Shown: piece by piece, positions 35,323 to 50,197 of the stretch
Position numbering within the stretch: position 1 is the stretch's first letter
How the letters are laid out: the number at the start of each line of letters is the position of its first letter
NCBI GenBank assembly: GCA_025201375.1
Contig: JAIWZP010000025.1
Coordinates: 248,001 to 312,000 of the forward strand
Length of the DNA stretch: 64,000 bases
DNA from: Gongronella butleri
Taxonomy: Eukaryota; Mucoromycota; Mucoromycetes; Mucorales; Cunninghamellaceae
Direction of reading: 5' to 3'
Position numbers and translations under genes: made by a program
Notes under the pieces: model-generated
The model's database searches: none
What the model was told of the DNA's origin: nothing
What the model saw: the letters and a program-made list of their open reading frames with translations, nothing else

Positions 35323-35533
35323 CAAAAAAGCGCGCATTGATCATGGCTGATTTCTTTTTTTTTCTTTTGCAGCTGCTGGTCATCACGGTGGTCATGGCAA
35401 GAACCACACCTCCACGGGCACCCATTCCCCTGGCAAGCACCACGGCAAGGGTGGCAAACACCACAAGGGTGGCAAGAAGGGCAAGGGCAAGGGTGGCAAG
35501 CACCACAAGGGCGGCAAGCACGGCCAAGAGTAA
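35185..35533 (+). CDS. Small secreted Gly/His/Lys-rich protein, 84 residues
   Basis: Two exons, 35185-35278 and 35373-35533, in phase. The signal peptide MKLLSTLTILALAAVAFVSA is followed by a short acidic segment and then a tail made only of Gly, His, Lys and a few Thr/Ser (for example HHGKGGKHHKGGKKGKGKGG), ending GKHGQE. Such a tail could bind metal ions or polyanions, but that is inference. Clear TATA box upstream. The single intron is a donor GT followed directly by 40 adenines. No homologue recognised. Composition suggests a structural or antimicrobial-like secreted peptide; neither is shown. Confidence 0.7.
35281..35320 (+). repeat. A40 homopolymer at an intron 5' end
   Basis: Forty consecutive A follow the donor GT of the small secreted protein's intron. 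Confidence 0.9.
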
Positions 35534-38477
35534 CCATGCGGCACCCCACGTCCACCGCAACCAATTAAACAAATATGATGTACCATTAAAAAAGGATGCG
35601 GCGCGCCTCACAGCGCGCGCCTTTCTTTGGCAAACACAAGAAGTGTGCTCATTTGTGCGAGGCGAAGTTAAATTTTGTTTTGTGCAACCTAAATGGTTTA
35701 TGATATTCGCACTAAGGTGTGCATCGAGGCTTTTTTTTAGCGCGTGAAATGAATGGCACAGGTACAGTAGCAGCCAATTGTTTTCACGCGTCATGGGCGT
35801 GACTGGCACATAATGGGAGCCATTTTTTTGGTCTTTTGGCGATCATCATGTGTGAGAGAAAAAAAAAAGATGACAGCACAGCGGCCTGTATGCCCCAAGA
35901 TTGTTGTGTAATTGTGTGCTCGAAGATCCGTGCATGAGGCACGTTAGCCTTGCAAAAAAAAAAATAGGATTGACAGCGAGATCGACGGCGGAGGCTGAAC
36001 AACAGCAGCCTTTGGCTGCAATTAAAGTGAGAGCGCGATTGTCGACCACGACCACAATAGAGCAGGAATTTGAGCCAATAGCCGGCGAGCGCGCCATCCC
36101 TGTTCGAGCGGCGTAACCACAGTAAAACGAGCATTCTTGCATTTTGCCTAGAAGAGGTCAAAGCACAACAGATATCAACATTGGTTTTATTAAAACCGAC
36201 ACGCCAAGCGTAACTTTTTGAAATGCCCACCCATGATTGACTCTGAAAAGCCGGTCAATGGACCGTAGTTTAGAATGAAAAAGGCCTGTTTTTGTCATCA
36301 GTGGCAGCAAATTCAAAACACATGGCTTTCTTGTGGCATGTTCAGGATGTGTGTGTTTCTTGCGATCATATGTGTGAAGCGAGTCGAGGGTCACACAAAG
36401 GGGCTACACGCAACACCGCATTTATTCCTTTCTTTTTTTTTTGTTGTTGTTCAAAATGCAGATTACAGAAGAATTGAGCGAGTTTTGGGCCGTGATGTAT
36501 CATAGGTGTGTGGCATGCCCCAACCCAAGACATCTTGCGATGATTAGGGCACCGCCAATGGCTCCTTTCATTTGGTGCCATGGTGCACTGAGCCCAAGAT
36601 CATGGATGTTGTTATCACGCCAGATTGGGCCAATGGCAAGAGCACGGCCCGGAACCTTTCATCTAAGAACATCTAAGAAAACAATCACAGGTACCCGCCA
36701 CAAGAAGATGACGGTGTCAATAGAATTGTACAAAGAAATAGATCAAAAAAGGGAGCACCACATGTCGCCGCGCTGCTGTTTTGAATGGCGCTTGACCTTT
36801 TAGGGTGAACTTTGTGCGACCAAATGACGCCATGGCGAGGAAAGAGGTAGGGCCAGGAACTCACGCTAAAAAAATCATAAAAAAAATGGAAACAGTTGGA
36901 ATTCTCACCACAAGGACGCGCTGAGACAACGGATGGAAGACGAAATTCCCAAGATTGGCGCGTTACAATCGCTTTCTAGCAAATAAATAGCCATTGGACC
37001 TGAACAGTGAGCACGATGCTTGATTATCGGCAAGTTCGGCGAGAGCAATAAAGATGGCGGCGACAAATCTCGATTACTTGCGCTTTCCCAATCGGAATCT
37101 CTCCGAAACGTGTCAGAAGCAGCCGGCTGCGCGGCCGGTGCACCCTGCTGGTGAAACAGGATGTGCGCGACAAAAAAAAAAAAAAAGAAAGACCAGAGGA
37201 AGATGCACTCGGCACGTGTGCAAACAGCAAGGGCAATGGCAAAAAAAAAAAAAAAAAAAAAAGACAATGGAAGCAGCTCGAGATCAGCTTCCATGTTTCC
37301 CCTTGCCAATGACAAGCATCCAAACACAGGAGGTGCTCTAACAAGTCAAAAAAGGAGAGCGGGCGGCAAACTATGATGAACCCACGCTTGCAAAACCTCA
37401 TTGTGCGACACAGGGGCCCTTTTGGCCACATTTTTTTTTTCCACTTCACTGATGTCATTCGGATCCCCACGCGTGATACAACATGGCGGGTCCATGGAGC
37501 AATTGCACAGAAAACATTGTACAAGACACAGTGCAATGGCGTGAGTAAACAAAAAAAAAAAAAAAAAAAAAAAAAAACAGGCAACAAAAAGTCTCGATGG
37601 CTTGCCATTGGCAATATGGTGAGCAAGCTGGTTATCGCCATGGTGCTTCCCGGCTGGGATTTCGATTCGCTCGTGGGCTCCACGAGCGCGAATTCCTTTA
37701 ATTGGGAACTATTGAACAGAGTTTTCAAGCTCACCTCGAATTTTCTTGATTTGAAGCGCATTGAACCCTGTTTGCACACTTCTGGCAAGGACAAGAGGCT
37801 CACGAATGGGCAAGTAACGTGACTGAGGCGGCTTCAAGGATGGTCCGGCACAGCAATGGCTCGTCCTGATGAAAAAAAAAAAAAGGAGAACGGAAAAGCC
37901 TCGCTTTCCGGTCCCTGTTCCAAAACCTTGGGATGGCTGTTTCGCTGCTAAAAGTGGCACAATCTTTAGAAAAAAGAACAACAGAACGATCAATGCGAAA
38001 CAAAAGTGGCTGCATGTCGCCTGTTGTTTGCTGGGATGCACGGGGACGCAAAAAAAATAAAAATAAAAAGGGGGCGGGCGAGATAAACTTGCAATTCGAA
38101 TTGGCCAGATGAAGCATAAAGCGGCACAACAAGAAGATGAGAAGCGGGGGGCAGCAGCAGAACCTGTTGGTTGACTTTGCAACCGTGGTGCAAATGACGT
38201 CGAATGTTTTTGCTGCTGATCAGTCAGGATGCAAGTGCTGAATTTCTTTTTTTTTTTTTTGGAGCGTGTCCGGTGCGTGGGTGTGCCATGGAGCAAGCCG
38301 CAATTGGCAATTGGTGACACAACCTTACACGCTCTGCAAAAAAATCCATTTAGAAAAAAAAGTCGGGTCGCTCTTTCCCCCCACTTTTCTTCCTTTTTGT
38401 TTTTTTTCTGACCCTTTTGCTTTTTTGTACACTCTACTTATTCTCCATAACTGTGCTTTTTCATTTTACTTTGAACC
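35534..38477. other. Gene-poor 2.9 kb
   Basis: Long frames on the minus strand at 37024-37803 and 37709-38320 arise across T-runs and do not give a coherent spliced protein. Joining the best pieces would need introns of 22 and 26 bp. Homopolymer runs lie near 37242-37262 and 37551-37577. Confidence 0.4.
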
Positions 38478-40458
<1,981 letters not shown>

Positions 40459-42253
40459 ACCACCCTCTTCCTCGTCCAAGCGCAAGACTGTTGCCTCTTT
40501 TGGCGACCTCCATTCTATCCTTGTTTCCCCTTCCCTCCCTCCCTTTTCTGCTTCAATCACAATAAAGATCATCCTTACCTCCTTTTTTACTCTCTGAGTC
40601 TTTTGCGGTGATCTCGTTGAAATATGACGCGTCTGGCCCAAATTGCATATATTTGACAAAAAGTTTGACGAGAGCGTGTCATCCACGCGTTTCATTATGA
40701 TACCACTCTTTGTGTCCTAGATCGTGGCTAATGTGCAGTACGAGTTTGGAATCTCAGGCGCGTGTCTGTGTGGAATAAAACGCGCAATCAGAAACCAAAT
40801 ATTGCCTTTGGGCGAACGAATGGACACCATCAGCCCATGTTTGTACGCTTTGGCGCGTATAGGAGGACTGCAGCAAGGTCCAGTGGCCATTGACCTAGCC
40901 AGGCCATGGCTGCTGCTCTCAATATATTGAACAATGCATCAAAGGGTTGAAACCTCTAATTCGCGATTGTTGGCATGACAGGGTACAATTTCTTGGTCAT
41001 ACAGTTGCTCGATTTCCTTGGATTTTTGTGCAAATTTTCATCTGTTGCAGAGTTGGCCCCACTTGGACAAGTTCTCATCAAATACATTATAAAATTTCAC
41101 TTTTAGGGGGCAAATGAGCTTGTTTCGCGCCAACCAGACAAACTCGAGACCCCGAAACCCGTCTCCACAGAAAGATGCACGCTGGAAATACAGAATGAGA
41201 TTCCATTTTCAGCTTTCACGAACCTTTGTCGTGCAAAACGCGCGAATCAAAATTTAGACGTGACGAGCGTCCAAAACCAAAATCCAAAAATCAGGTTCCC
41301 AGAACTGGACCAAACTTGTATACAAGAGAATATGCGTGGAAGAACCACGAGAAATGCCAAAAAAGAGCATGATCGATCTGTTCGTTGACGAGCAATGGCA
41401 GATTTTGCACTTAATTTCAACCGCGAATTGCACGAGAAAAACGCTTCTAAAGAGTCGCGCCGACGCATCCACTAGGAAGAGAGACGCCAGATACATGGGT
41501 TTGATTAATAACAGGCGCGTGTAACTTGACGCTTGACACGGTTTACGACGCGTCGAAAATGACTAATAAGTTTGGATCTCGATTCCGCCCTATCAAAAAC
41601 TCATATTTTTCACGGATCACCCATGTCTACGTACGCGCCAATTCGCTCGCTTTCCAGTGATATAACTTTCAAGACGCAATGGCAATTTTTCGTCGAGTTT
41701 ATCTTGGGACGAAAAATCGCTGCTTTTTGTGTTTTACGCAACAACTAGTCAATGGACCCATGATTTTTATTGTCTTTTTATCGGTTATTGAGGGCGGCTT
41801 TACCATGTGGATGATTGGCGTGGTGATCTGTGGACCAGAATTTCACCATTTTCAGCTCCTCGACCGTACCCCTGGGAAAATCCGCCGTTTTCAAAAACTT
41901 TTGATTGCGCGCCATCCACTTGCCGCAATGGCCCAAGGGTGGGCTCATTCGAACGACAATCATCGTACCTGTTCTTTTAATATATAAAATGCCCATGTGC
42001 ACTGTGATTTCTTTTAAAACATAAACAAAAGGTCTATGAAATTGCGCCAATAGCGATTTTCTCGGCACGTTTGTCGTCCATCCCGCCCTTTTTTAACTGC
42101 ATTGCGCGCGCGACCAGCATGAGAGGCATGAAGGGTCACGGAGCGGAATTTTAAATTTCTGCAGCAGGAAAGACAAGCATTTGTTTTTTGGCGATTTTTT
42201 TGTTTCGCCTTTTTCTTTCTTTCCCTCTCTCTTTTTTTTTCACAGACTTGATT
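40459..42253. other. Gene-free stretch with dispersed repeat copy 2
   Basis: The HOG1 3' region has an AATAAAG signal near 40561. The rest holds the second dispersed repeat and no supportable gene. Confidence 0.5.
41130..41930 (+). repeat. Dispersed repeat, copy 2
   Basis: Direct-orientation counterpart of 6430-7225. The landmarks appear in the same order at similar spacing over about 700 bp. No long open frame is shared, and the copies differ by many substitutions and small indels. Confidence 0.6.
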
Positions 42254-44021
<1,768 letters not shown>

Positions 44022-44084
44022 AACAGCCTTTTTATTTATGCATTTTTTTTCGTGTGTGTGTATGTGGTGTGTGGTGTGTGGGAA

Positions 44085-45891
44085 TCAGTACGTTCGTTCA
44101 TTGCGCTCGTTCCATGCCTTGCGGATCACGTCGGTGCGCTCTATGAGCTGGAGAGAGAGAAAAGAAAAACAGCGTGTTCATGGCTTTTTTTTTTACGCGC
44201 ATTTTTTTTTTCATGGAAATGGATCCTTTACCTCTTCTTTTGTGACGCCGTCGTCGATGCTCTGGAGAACACGGTCGACGACCGTGTAGTGGTTGCCGTC
44301 TGTTTTATCGTCGCGGAAGCGCATGAAGCGCCAGGGGGAAATGAGACCGAGCTTTTCCTGCAGCTCCTTGTCATAGTTGCACTCGATGATGCGGCCGTCG
44401 AACCGACGCGGGTTCTTGCCAAACGAGTTGTGCCACTCATCATCCGTGATGCCCAGCTCGCTAAAAAATTCGTATCGCGTGTCGCCGTGCCACACAAGAA
44501 GCTCAATGCGTGGCTTTTTGCTCGTGTCGTACGCGCCGGGGATCGAGCCCATTGGCGGAAACACAAGATGCACTTTGAAATCCACAGAATTCTCGTTGGC
44601 GGGTTTCCATTTGATGCTACAAAAGCGACATGACGCGTCAAAACGCCATAAAAGCTGCAAAATGGACGCAATCTTACATTTTTTGAGTGGTGCCCAGATT
44701 GTAATGCGCGCCGACCGACGTGAAGATCAAACCGTCCGTGCCATGCCGCAGATTCGGCATCACCAAATTGAACACATTGTCCAAGTTGTATGTCTTTTGC
44801 TGGTGTTTGAATTCGATCCTTTTTTCAAAAGAGAGAAAATGAGACCTTTTACTCCATCAAATAGTAGTTCCCGGGCTTACATAAAGGGGCACTGGGCTTT
44901 CCGATGAGGCTTCTTCTGCAGCATTTTGTGATGTGGGCCGATGATATCGTTTTTGAGATACTAAAAGAGAAAACAAACAATCAGCGACGGGACAATGGGT
45001 GAAAATGGCAAAAAGTGGGCAATAATAATGAACCATGACATACCCCGAGGCGCTTCATCAGATCGCGTTGGAGAAGCGAGTAGCCACCCACCATAAGGCA
45101 GTCAAACAAAAGAAATTTGAGTTGCATCTACAAAACACGAAAAAAACGCGTCAAAAGCGCGTCCTTTCAAGCCAAAGCGCGTCCACTCGCGTCGTAGACG
45201 CGTCGAATCCCATTCAGACACGCGTCCACGCGCGTCGTCTCGCATCTTTTTTTCATTTTCCGGCCTTTTTACCCTGCCGTCGTCCTCTTTGTCAAAGACA
45301 AGCTCGCCGTCGACAATGGTGTCATTGTGGCATTTGCGGAATTCGGGATCTTGCGGGATGGGGAAGCACATGTCATAGATGACGTGGAAGTTGTTCTTGC
45401 GATCAAACTGAAAACGAGGGAACGATTGGCTGAGCATGCATCCTTTTTTTTTTTTTTTTTGACCTGGTCATTTTTTTGGCCTTTACCAAAAAGACCTCTG
45501 GGCGGCCATTGGGACCACGCGACAGCAGCGCGAGGCAACGCACGCCGTCGGATTTCTCTGCGACAAAAAAGCTGGCAACGTGGCGCGTTTTTCGCGTCAA
45601 ACATAATGAAAATGTGAAAATAGAGCCCGCAACCTACTCTTCCTTTTCCAACTGGACAAGCTCTTGCGACCCAAAGCTGATGGGCTGTGCACCTGGGAAT
45701 CTAAATGACGGGGCGGCAGAAACGAGGTTAAAAAAACCCGTCGTTTTAGCCCAATTGTTTTCTTTTTCTCAATACGGCTCGTACCTGTAACCCTTTTTCA
45801 GACCGAGCAAACGTGCAATTCTGTCGCGCAGCTCTGTTGTGTCAGTGACGGGTATACCAGGGATATCAGGGACGGGCGTATGATGCTGCAT
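44085..45891 (-). CDS. CEG1: mRNA capping enzyme guanylyltransferase subunit
   Basis: Nine exons on the minus strand: 45891-45785, 45700-45638, 45571-45487, 45407-45273, 45127-45044, 44960-44881, 44818-44678, 44616-44232 and 44147-44085; phases agree, 380 residues. The nucleotidyltransferase motifs are present in order: I, EKSDGVRC with the Lys that carries GMP; III, DRKNNFHVIYDMCF and IVDGELVFD; IIIa, KFLLFDCLMVGG; IV, GTDGLIFTSVG; V, KIIKWKPANENSVDFKV; and VI, SPWRFMRFRDDKTDGNHYTV. It transfers GMP to diphosphate-ended nascent mRNA in the nucleus. No triphosphatase domain is attached, as usual in fungi. The junction before EKSDG was chosen to give EEDFFVAEKSDG. Intron 4 (45272-45128) is full of CGCGTC units. 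Confidence 0.93.
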
Positions 45892-46118
45892 TTGTGGAAA
45901 GAAAAGAGGCAAAAAAAAAAAAAAAAAGGCCGCCTTTTTCCGCCGCAGTTGTAAATGTGTGTTGCCCGGATGCTCTTTTTTGGGCAAGGCGGACCTTGAT
46001 TGGCTGTGGCTTTTTGGTCTCTTGAAAAAGCAAATACAAAAGCAGACGCAACCGCGTTTTTTTCCCCGTCGCCTTCCTTTTCCCTTTTTCTTCTTTTCTT
46101 CGTTTCTCTCCATTTGTT
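45892..46118. promoter_or_regulatory. Bidirectional promoter, guanylyltransferase / Nup98
   Basis: Only 227 bp lie between the divergent starts. The stretch includes an A-run near 45911-45926 and a T/C-rich tract before the Nup98 ATG. Shared regulation is inferred from geometry. Confidence 0.5.
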
Positions 46119-49100
46119 ATGTTTGGCAAAAGCGCCTTTGGCTCCTCCGGCTTTGGTCAGCAGCAGCAGACAGGCTCTATCTTTGGCCAACAGCAGCAGC
46201 AACAGCAGCAACAGCCATCTGCATTTGGCGCTGGTGGTAAGCATTTCAAAATGACCTCCCCTTTTTTTTTTGTTTCTCAGGCTAATCATCTTTGTTTTTT
46301 CAATGGTAGGATTCGGACAACAACCACAACAACAACAAGCAGGCGCCTTTGGCCAGCCTGCTCCGACGGCCGGGGCCTTTGGCCAGCCTCAGCAACAAGC
46401 GGGCGCTTTTGGTCAGCCTCAGCAACCGACGACCGGCTTTGGCGCTACTTCCACCTCAACCTTTGGCCAGCGCCCCGCTGGCGCCTTTGGCGCAACTTCC
46501 ACGGCCACGTCCACGCCTTTTGGTGCCACGCAAAGTAGGTTTTCTTCTCTTTTTCATGAAATTGGTCTCTTTTTTCCCCTCTTTTTCTTATTTTTTTTTT
46601 GTTTTGTTTTATAGCGCAACCAAGTGCTTTTGGCGGTGGCTCCGCGTTTGGTGCAGGTAAAAAAAAAAAAAAAAAAGAGAGAAAGTAACAATGAAAAATG
46701 AGCCCATAGCTAATCTTTTGTCGTCATTTCCTCTTTTTTTCTCTTTTTTTCCTTTTTGTTTTTCCAGGTGCTGGCACTGGGTCTGCCTTTGGCGCGTCGT
46801 CGACGCCCGCGGGTGGCATGTTTGGGCAGCGTCCCGCGACGACGTCTGCGTTTGGCGGGGGTGCGACAGGTTCTGCGTTTGGTCAACCGGCCGGCACGGC
46901 GACGGGCGGTGCGTTTGGACAGGCGGCGGGTGCGTCGACGTTTGGCGGGGCTGCCGTGGGCAACCAAGGCACGGCGGTGGCTGATTTCGCGCCGACGACC
47001 GACCGCGACATCACGACAGGCGTGAACAACTATTTCCAATCGATTACAGCCATGCCGCAGTACAAGAATTACTCGGTGGAGGAGCTTCGCATGCAAGACT
47101 ACGCGCAGGGCCGCAAGATGGGCACTGGCCAGCCCGGTGGCGCCACCACGGGCTTTGGCGCGCCTGCAACCGGCGGCTTTGGCGCAACATCTTCGGCCTT
47201 TGGCCAACCCGCCACGTCCACGGGCGCCTTTGGTGCCGGCGCAGGCACCACCTCGGCCTTTGGCCAGCAAGCGCAGCCTGCAACAGGCGCATTCGGCGCA
47301 ACAGGCACCTCTGCCTTTGGTCAACCTGCCGCAACAGGCTTTGGTGCACAAAGCACGGGCTTTGGTGCCCAATCGGCGGCCCCCTCGGCCTTTGGCCAGA
47401 CGCAATCCACTGGCTTTGGTGCCGCCGCAGCAAGCAAACCCTTTGGTTTTGGTAAGAAATCTCTTCTTTTCTTTGGATTTTGTGGTTTTTTGTGGTTTTT
47501 TTTTTTTTTTGCGTTTTTTTGTGATTTTTGCATTTTTTCCCCCTCTTTTCTCTTTTACTTTTTTTTTCGATTTTTTTCCTACCAATTTCTCTCTGTTCTC
47601 CCCATTTTCAATGGCGCAGCCCAGTGGCTCACTCACGTGGTTTTTTTGATTTTTTTTCTCTCAATTAGGTCAAACCCAGCCTGCGGCAGGTGGATTTGGC
47701 GCGACGACCGGTGCGTTTGGCCAACCGCAGCAACCTGCGACAGGCGCGTTTGGTGCCACGACGACCGGCGCGTTTGGCAGCGGTGCGGGCGCGTTTGGTG
47801 CCAAACCTGCGACCACGACGGCGTTTGGTGCCACGCCAGGCACGACCACGACGGGCGCGTTTGGCCAGCAAGCGAGCAAGCCTGCGTTTGGGTTTGGCGC
47901 GACGTCTGCGGCGCCCACGACGACGACGACCGGGTTTGGCTTTGGTCAACAGGCACAAACGGCCCAGCCGGCGACCATGGGCTTTGGTACGGGCGCCGCG
48001 ACGGGTGGTGGCCTGTTTGGTGCTGGCGCGGCTAAGCCTGCGTTTGGTGCGGCTCCGACAGCGACGGGTGGCACTGGCTTGTTTGGTGGTGGTGGCGCGG
48101 CCACCGGCACAGGCGCCCCTGGCAGCACCTTCTCGTTTGGACAGCCCCAACAGCAGCAACAACAACAGCCTGCGGCAGGCACTGGCTTTGGCTTTGGCGC
48201 TGGCGGTGCCACGGGCGGCGGTCTGTTTGGCGCAGGTGCGGCGAAACCCGGCGCGTTTGGCACGACACCGGCCACGACGACCGCGACAGGCGGCATGTTT
48301 GGCACGGGCGGCGGCCTTGGCACGTCGTCGTTTGGGTTTGGTGGTCAGCAGCAACAATTGCAACAACCCGGCCAATTGGGCACGTTTTCGTTGCCTGCAA
48401 CGGGTGGCATGACGACATTTGGTGCCAGTGGCCTTCAACCGGGGCAACAACCCCTCGTGGCGACGGTCGACAACAACCCGTACGGCACCAATGCCTTGTT
48501 TGACACGTCAAAGTTGCCTGCGTCAACCACAACCACGACAACCACCACGACAACCATGTCGTCGTCCACGCCAATGCCTGTTCCCGCTGAACCCAAAAAG
48601 GTGGCACCCCATTACCCGATTTCGCCGCGCATCGTGTCAAAGATCAAATCGCGCGGCTTCACGTGCAATTCGGCACTCGCCAAACCCGCGCCGGCCTCGC
48701 CTACCATTGACGAAAAGGCATTGCATCTCAAATCCGACGCGTTTGTCTCGTCGCGCGCCAAGCTCACGTATGACAAGGAATCCGCCAACCACGTCAAGAG
48801 CCTCCTTGCCAACGAAGCCGCGTCGCCCGCTTCGGACAATCAATTGTTCCCGCCCACCATGCACGTCCAATTGCGTGGAAATGACCATGCACGCAATGGC
48901 GCGACCACCACCACCACCACTACCACCACTACCACGACCAGCAGCAGCAACAACACGGGTGCTGTTGTGCCCACAACCGGCGGAATGGCCGCCTCCATTG
49001 CTCATGCCATCCATCAGCAGCCCAATGGAGCCTCGACGAGTGCCGCCACCACCACCGCGAATGCCAATGGCGCCTTTTCCGACAACGCCATTGCGTTTGA

Positions 49101-49536
49101 GCACGGCTACTACTGCTCGCCCACCATTGAAACCCTCAAGATGATGACAAAGGACGAATTGCGCTCCGTGAAAAGGCTGGTTGTCGGCCGCACTGACATT
49201 GGTGAAGTTGTCTTTGACGTGCCCGTGAACTTGGCCGACACAAACTTGGATCAATTGCTTGGAAACATCGTGTGCTTGGCCCACAAGAGCGTCATGATCT
49301 ACGCGCACCTGCCCGAGGCCCAAAAGCCCGCCCCTGGACAAGGCCTCAATGTCGCCGCCACCATCACCCTGCAACATTGCTTCCCCAAGGATCGCGCCAC
49401 CAAGCAGATCATTCGCGACGCTGAACACCCGCGCTTCAAGGACTACCTCGAAAGGCTCAAGCAGCGCGAAAACATGACCTTCATCTCCTACAACACCGCC
49501 ACAGGCGAATGGAAATTCAAGGTCGATCATTTTTAG
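46119..49536 (+). CDS. NUP98: Nup98-type FG nucleoporin ending at the autoproteolysis site
   Basis: Five exons: 46119-46236, 46310-46534, 46615-46656, 46768-47451 and 47669-49536; phases agree, about 978 residues. The first 700 residues are FG repeats (many AFG, GFGA, LFG), interrupted by a Gle2-binding GLEBS motif, TTDRDITTGVNNYFQSITAM to YKNYSVEELRMQDYAQGRK. Two poly-Thr/Ser linkers follow, encoded by ACN codon runs near 48525-48560 and 48900-48950. The C-terminal nuclear-pore-binding domain runs from YYCSPTIETLKMMTKDEL through VGRTDIGEVVF, AQKPAPGQGLNVAATITL and TGEWKFKVDHF. In Nup98/Nup145 precursors this domain self-cleaves between the Phe of HF and a following Ser. Here TAG follows directly after HF, so no cleavage is needed. 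It forms the pore permeability barrier and recruits Gle2. Confidence 0.95.
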
Positions 49537-50197
49537 TTCCCATTCAATCCTTAACGTAGCTTCAATTCTTTTTTTTCACTCCCCTCCCCTTCCCCAATTT
49601 CCCCCATGTTCCCTCTCTCTTTGCCTCTCTCACTGCTTTCTCCCTTGCCCCGTCCCCCATCCCCATTTGCCCTTTTTCCTTGGCCAATTGGCCACAAGTC
49701 TCATTTTAAAGATCTCATACCTCATTTTTTAAATAAAAAACGTCTCCCCCATGACTTCCCCCCCCCATCATCCTACAGTATCATATCCTGGAGATGACGC
49801 GCTAAAACGCGTGACGAGCGCTCTTTTTGCTACTGTAGTCATTGGCCCACTTTGTATTGTTTTCGCGCGAAAAAAAAAAAGGTCCACTGTGACGAGAGCA
49901 CAAACTTGGAGGCTTGCTCATAAAAGACCAACGCAATGGCTTTATCATAGGTCCATCATCATATCTTGTGCGATGCAAAAGAGAGAGAAAAAATAGGACG
50001 GAAAGAAAAAAAAAAAAAAAAAAAAAGCAAAAAAGGGCGACTTGTGCCACATTGTTTCGCGCGCAAAATGCGTCAAGCGGAATCACAAAAAAAAAAAAAA
50101 AAAGGGTAAGTGCATGGCACCCGTGCTTTTTTTTTTTCAGCTTTCTTTCTCCCCTTTCCCCTTTTTTTCATTTCTTTTCTCACACTTTCTCGCTAAA
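49537..50197. other. Nup98-Nup96 intergenic DNA
   Basis: 661 bp with no coding continuation in phase with Nup98. It contains two TACWGTA heptamers (49772 and 49830 region), A-runs near 50007-50027 and 50084-50102, and a long T/C tract just before the Nup96 ATG, typical of leaders in this window. Confidence 0.5.

Noticed and set aside
37024..38320. Long minus-strand frames through T-runs
   Set aside because: Phe-rich stretches come from homopolymers. The best spliced reading would need introns of 22 and 26 bp, far shorter than any other here.
46710..47636. 308-residue Arg/Lys-rich open frame on the minus strand
   Set aside because: It is the mirror of the Nup98 FG-repeat exon; repetitive GC-rich codons keep the opposite strand open.
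47665..48450. 261-residue basic frame on the minus strand
   Set aside because: Same cause: antisense shadow of the Nup98 repeat region.
48637..49530. 297-residue minus-strand frame
   Set aside because: Antisense of the Nup98 C-terminal domain, which has clear family motifs on the plus strand.
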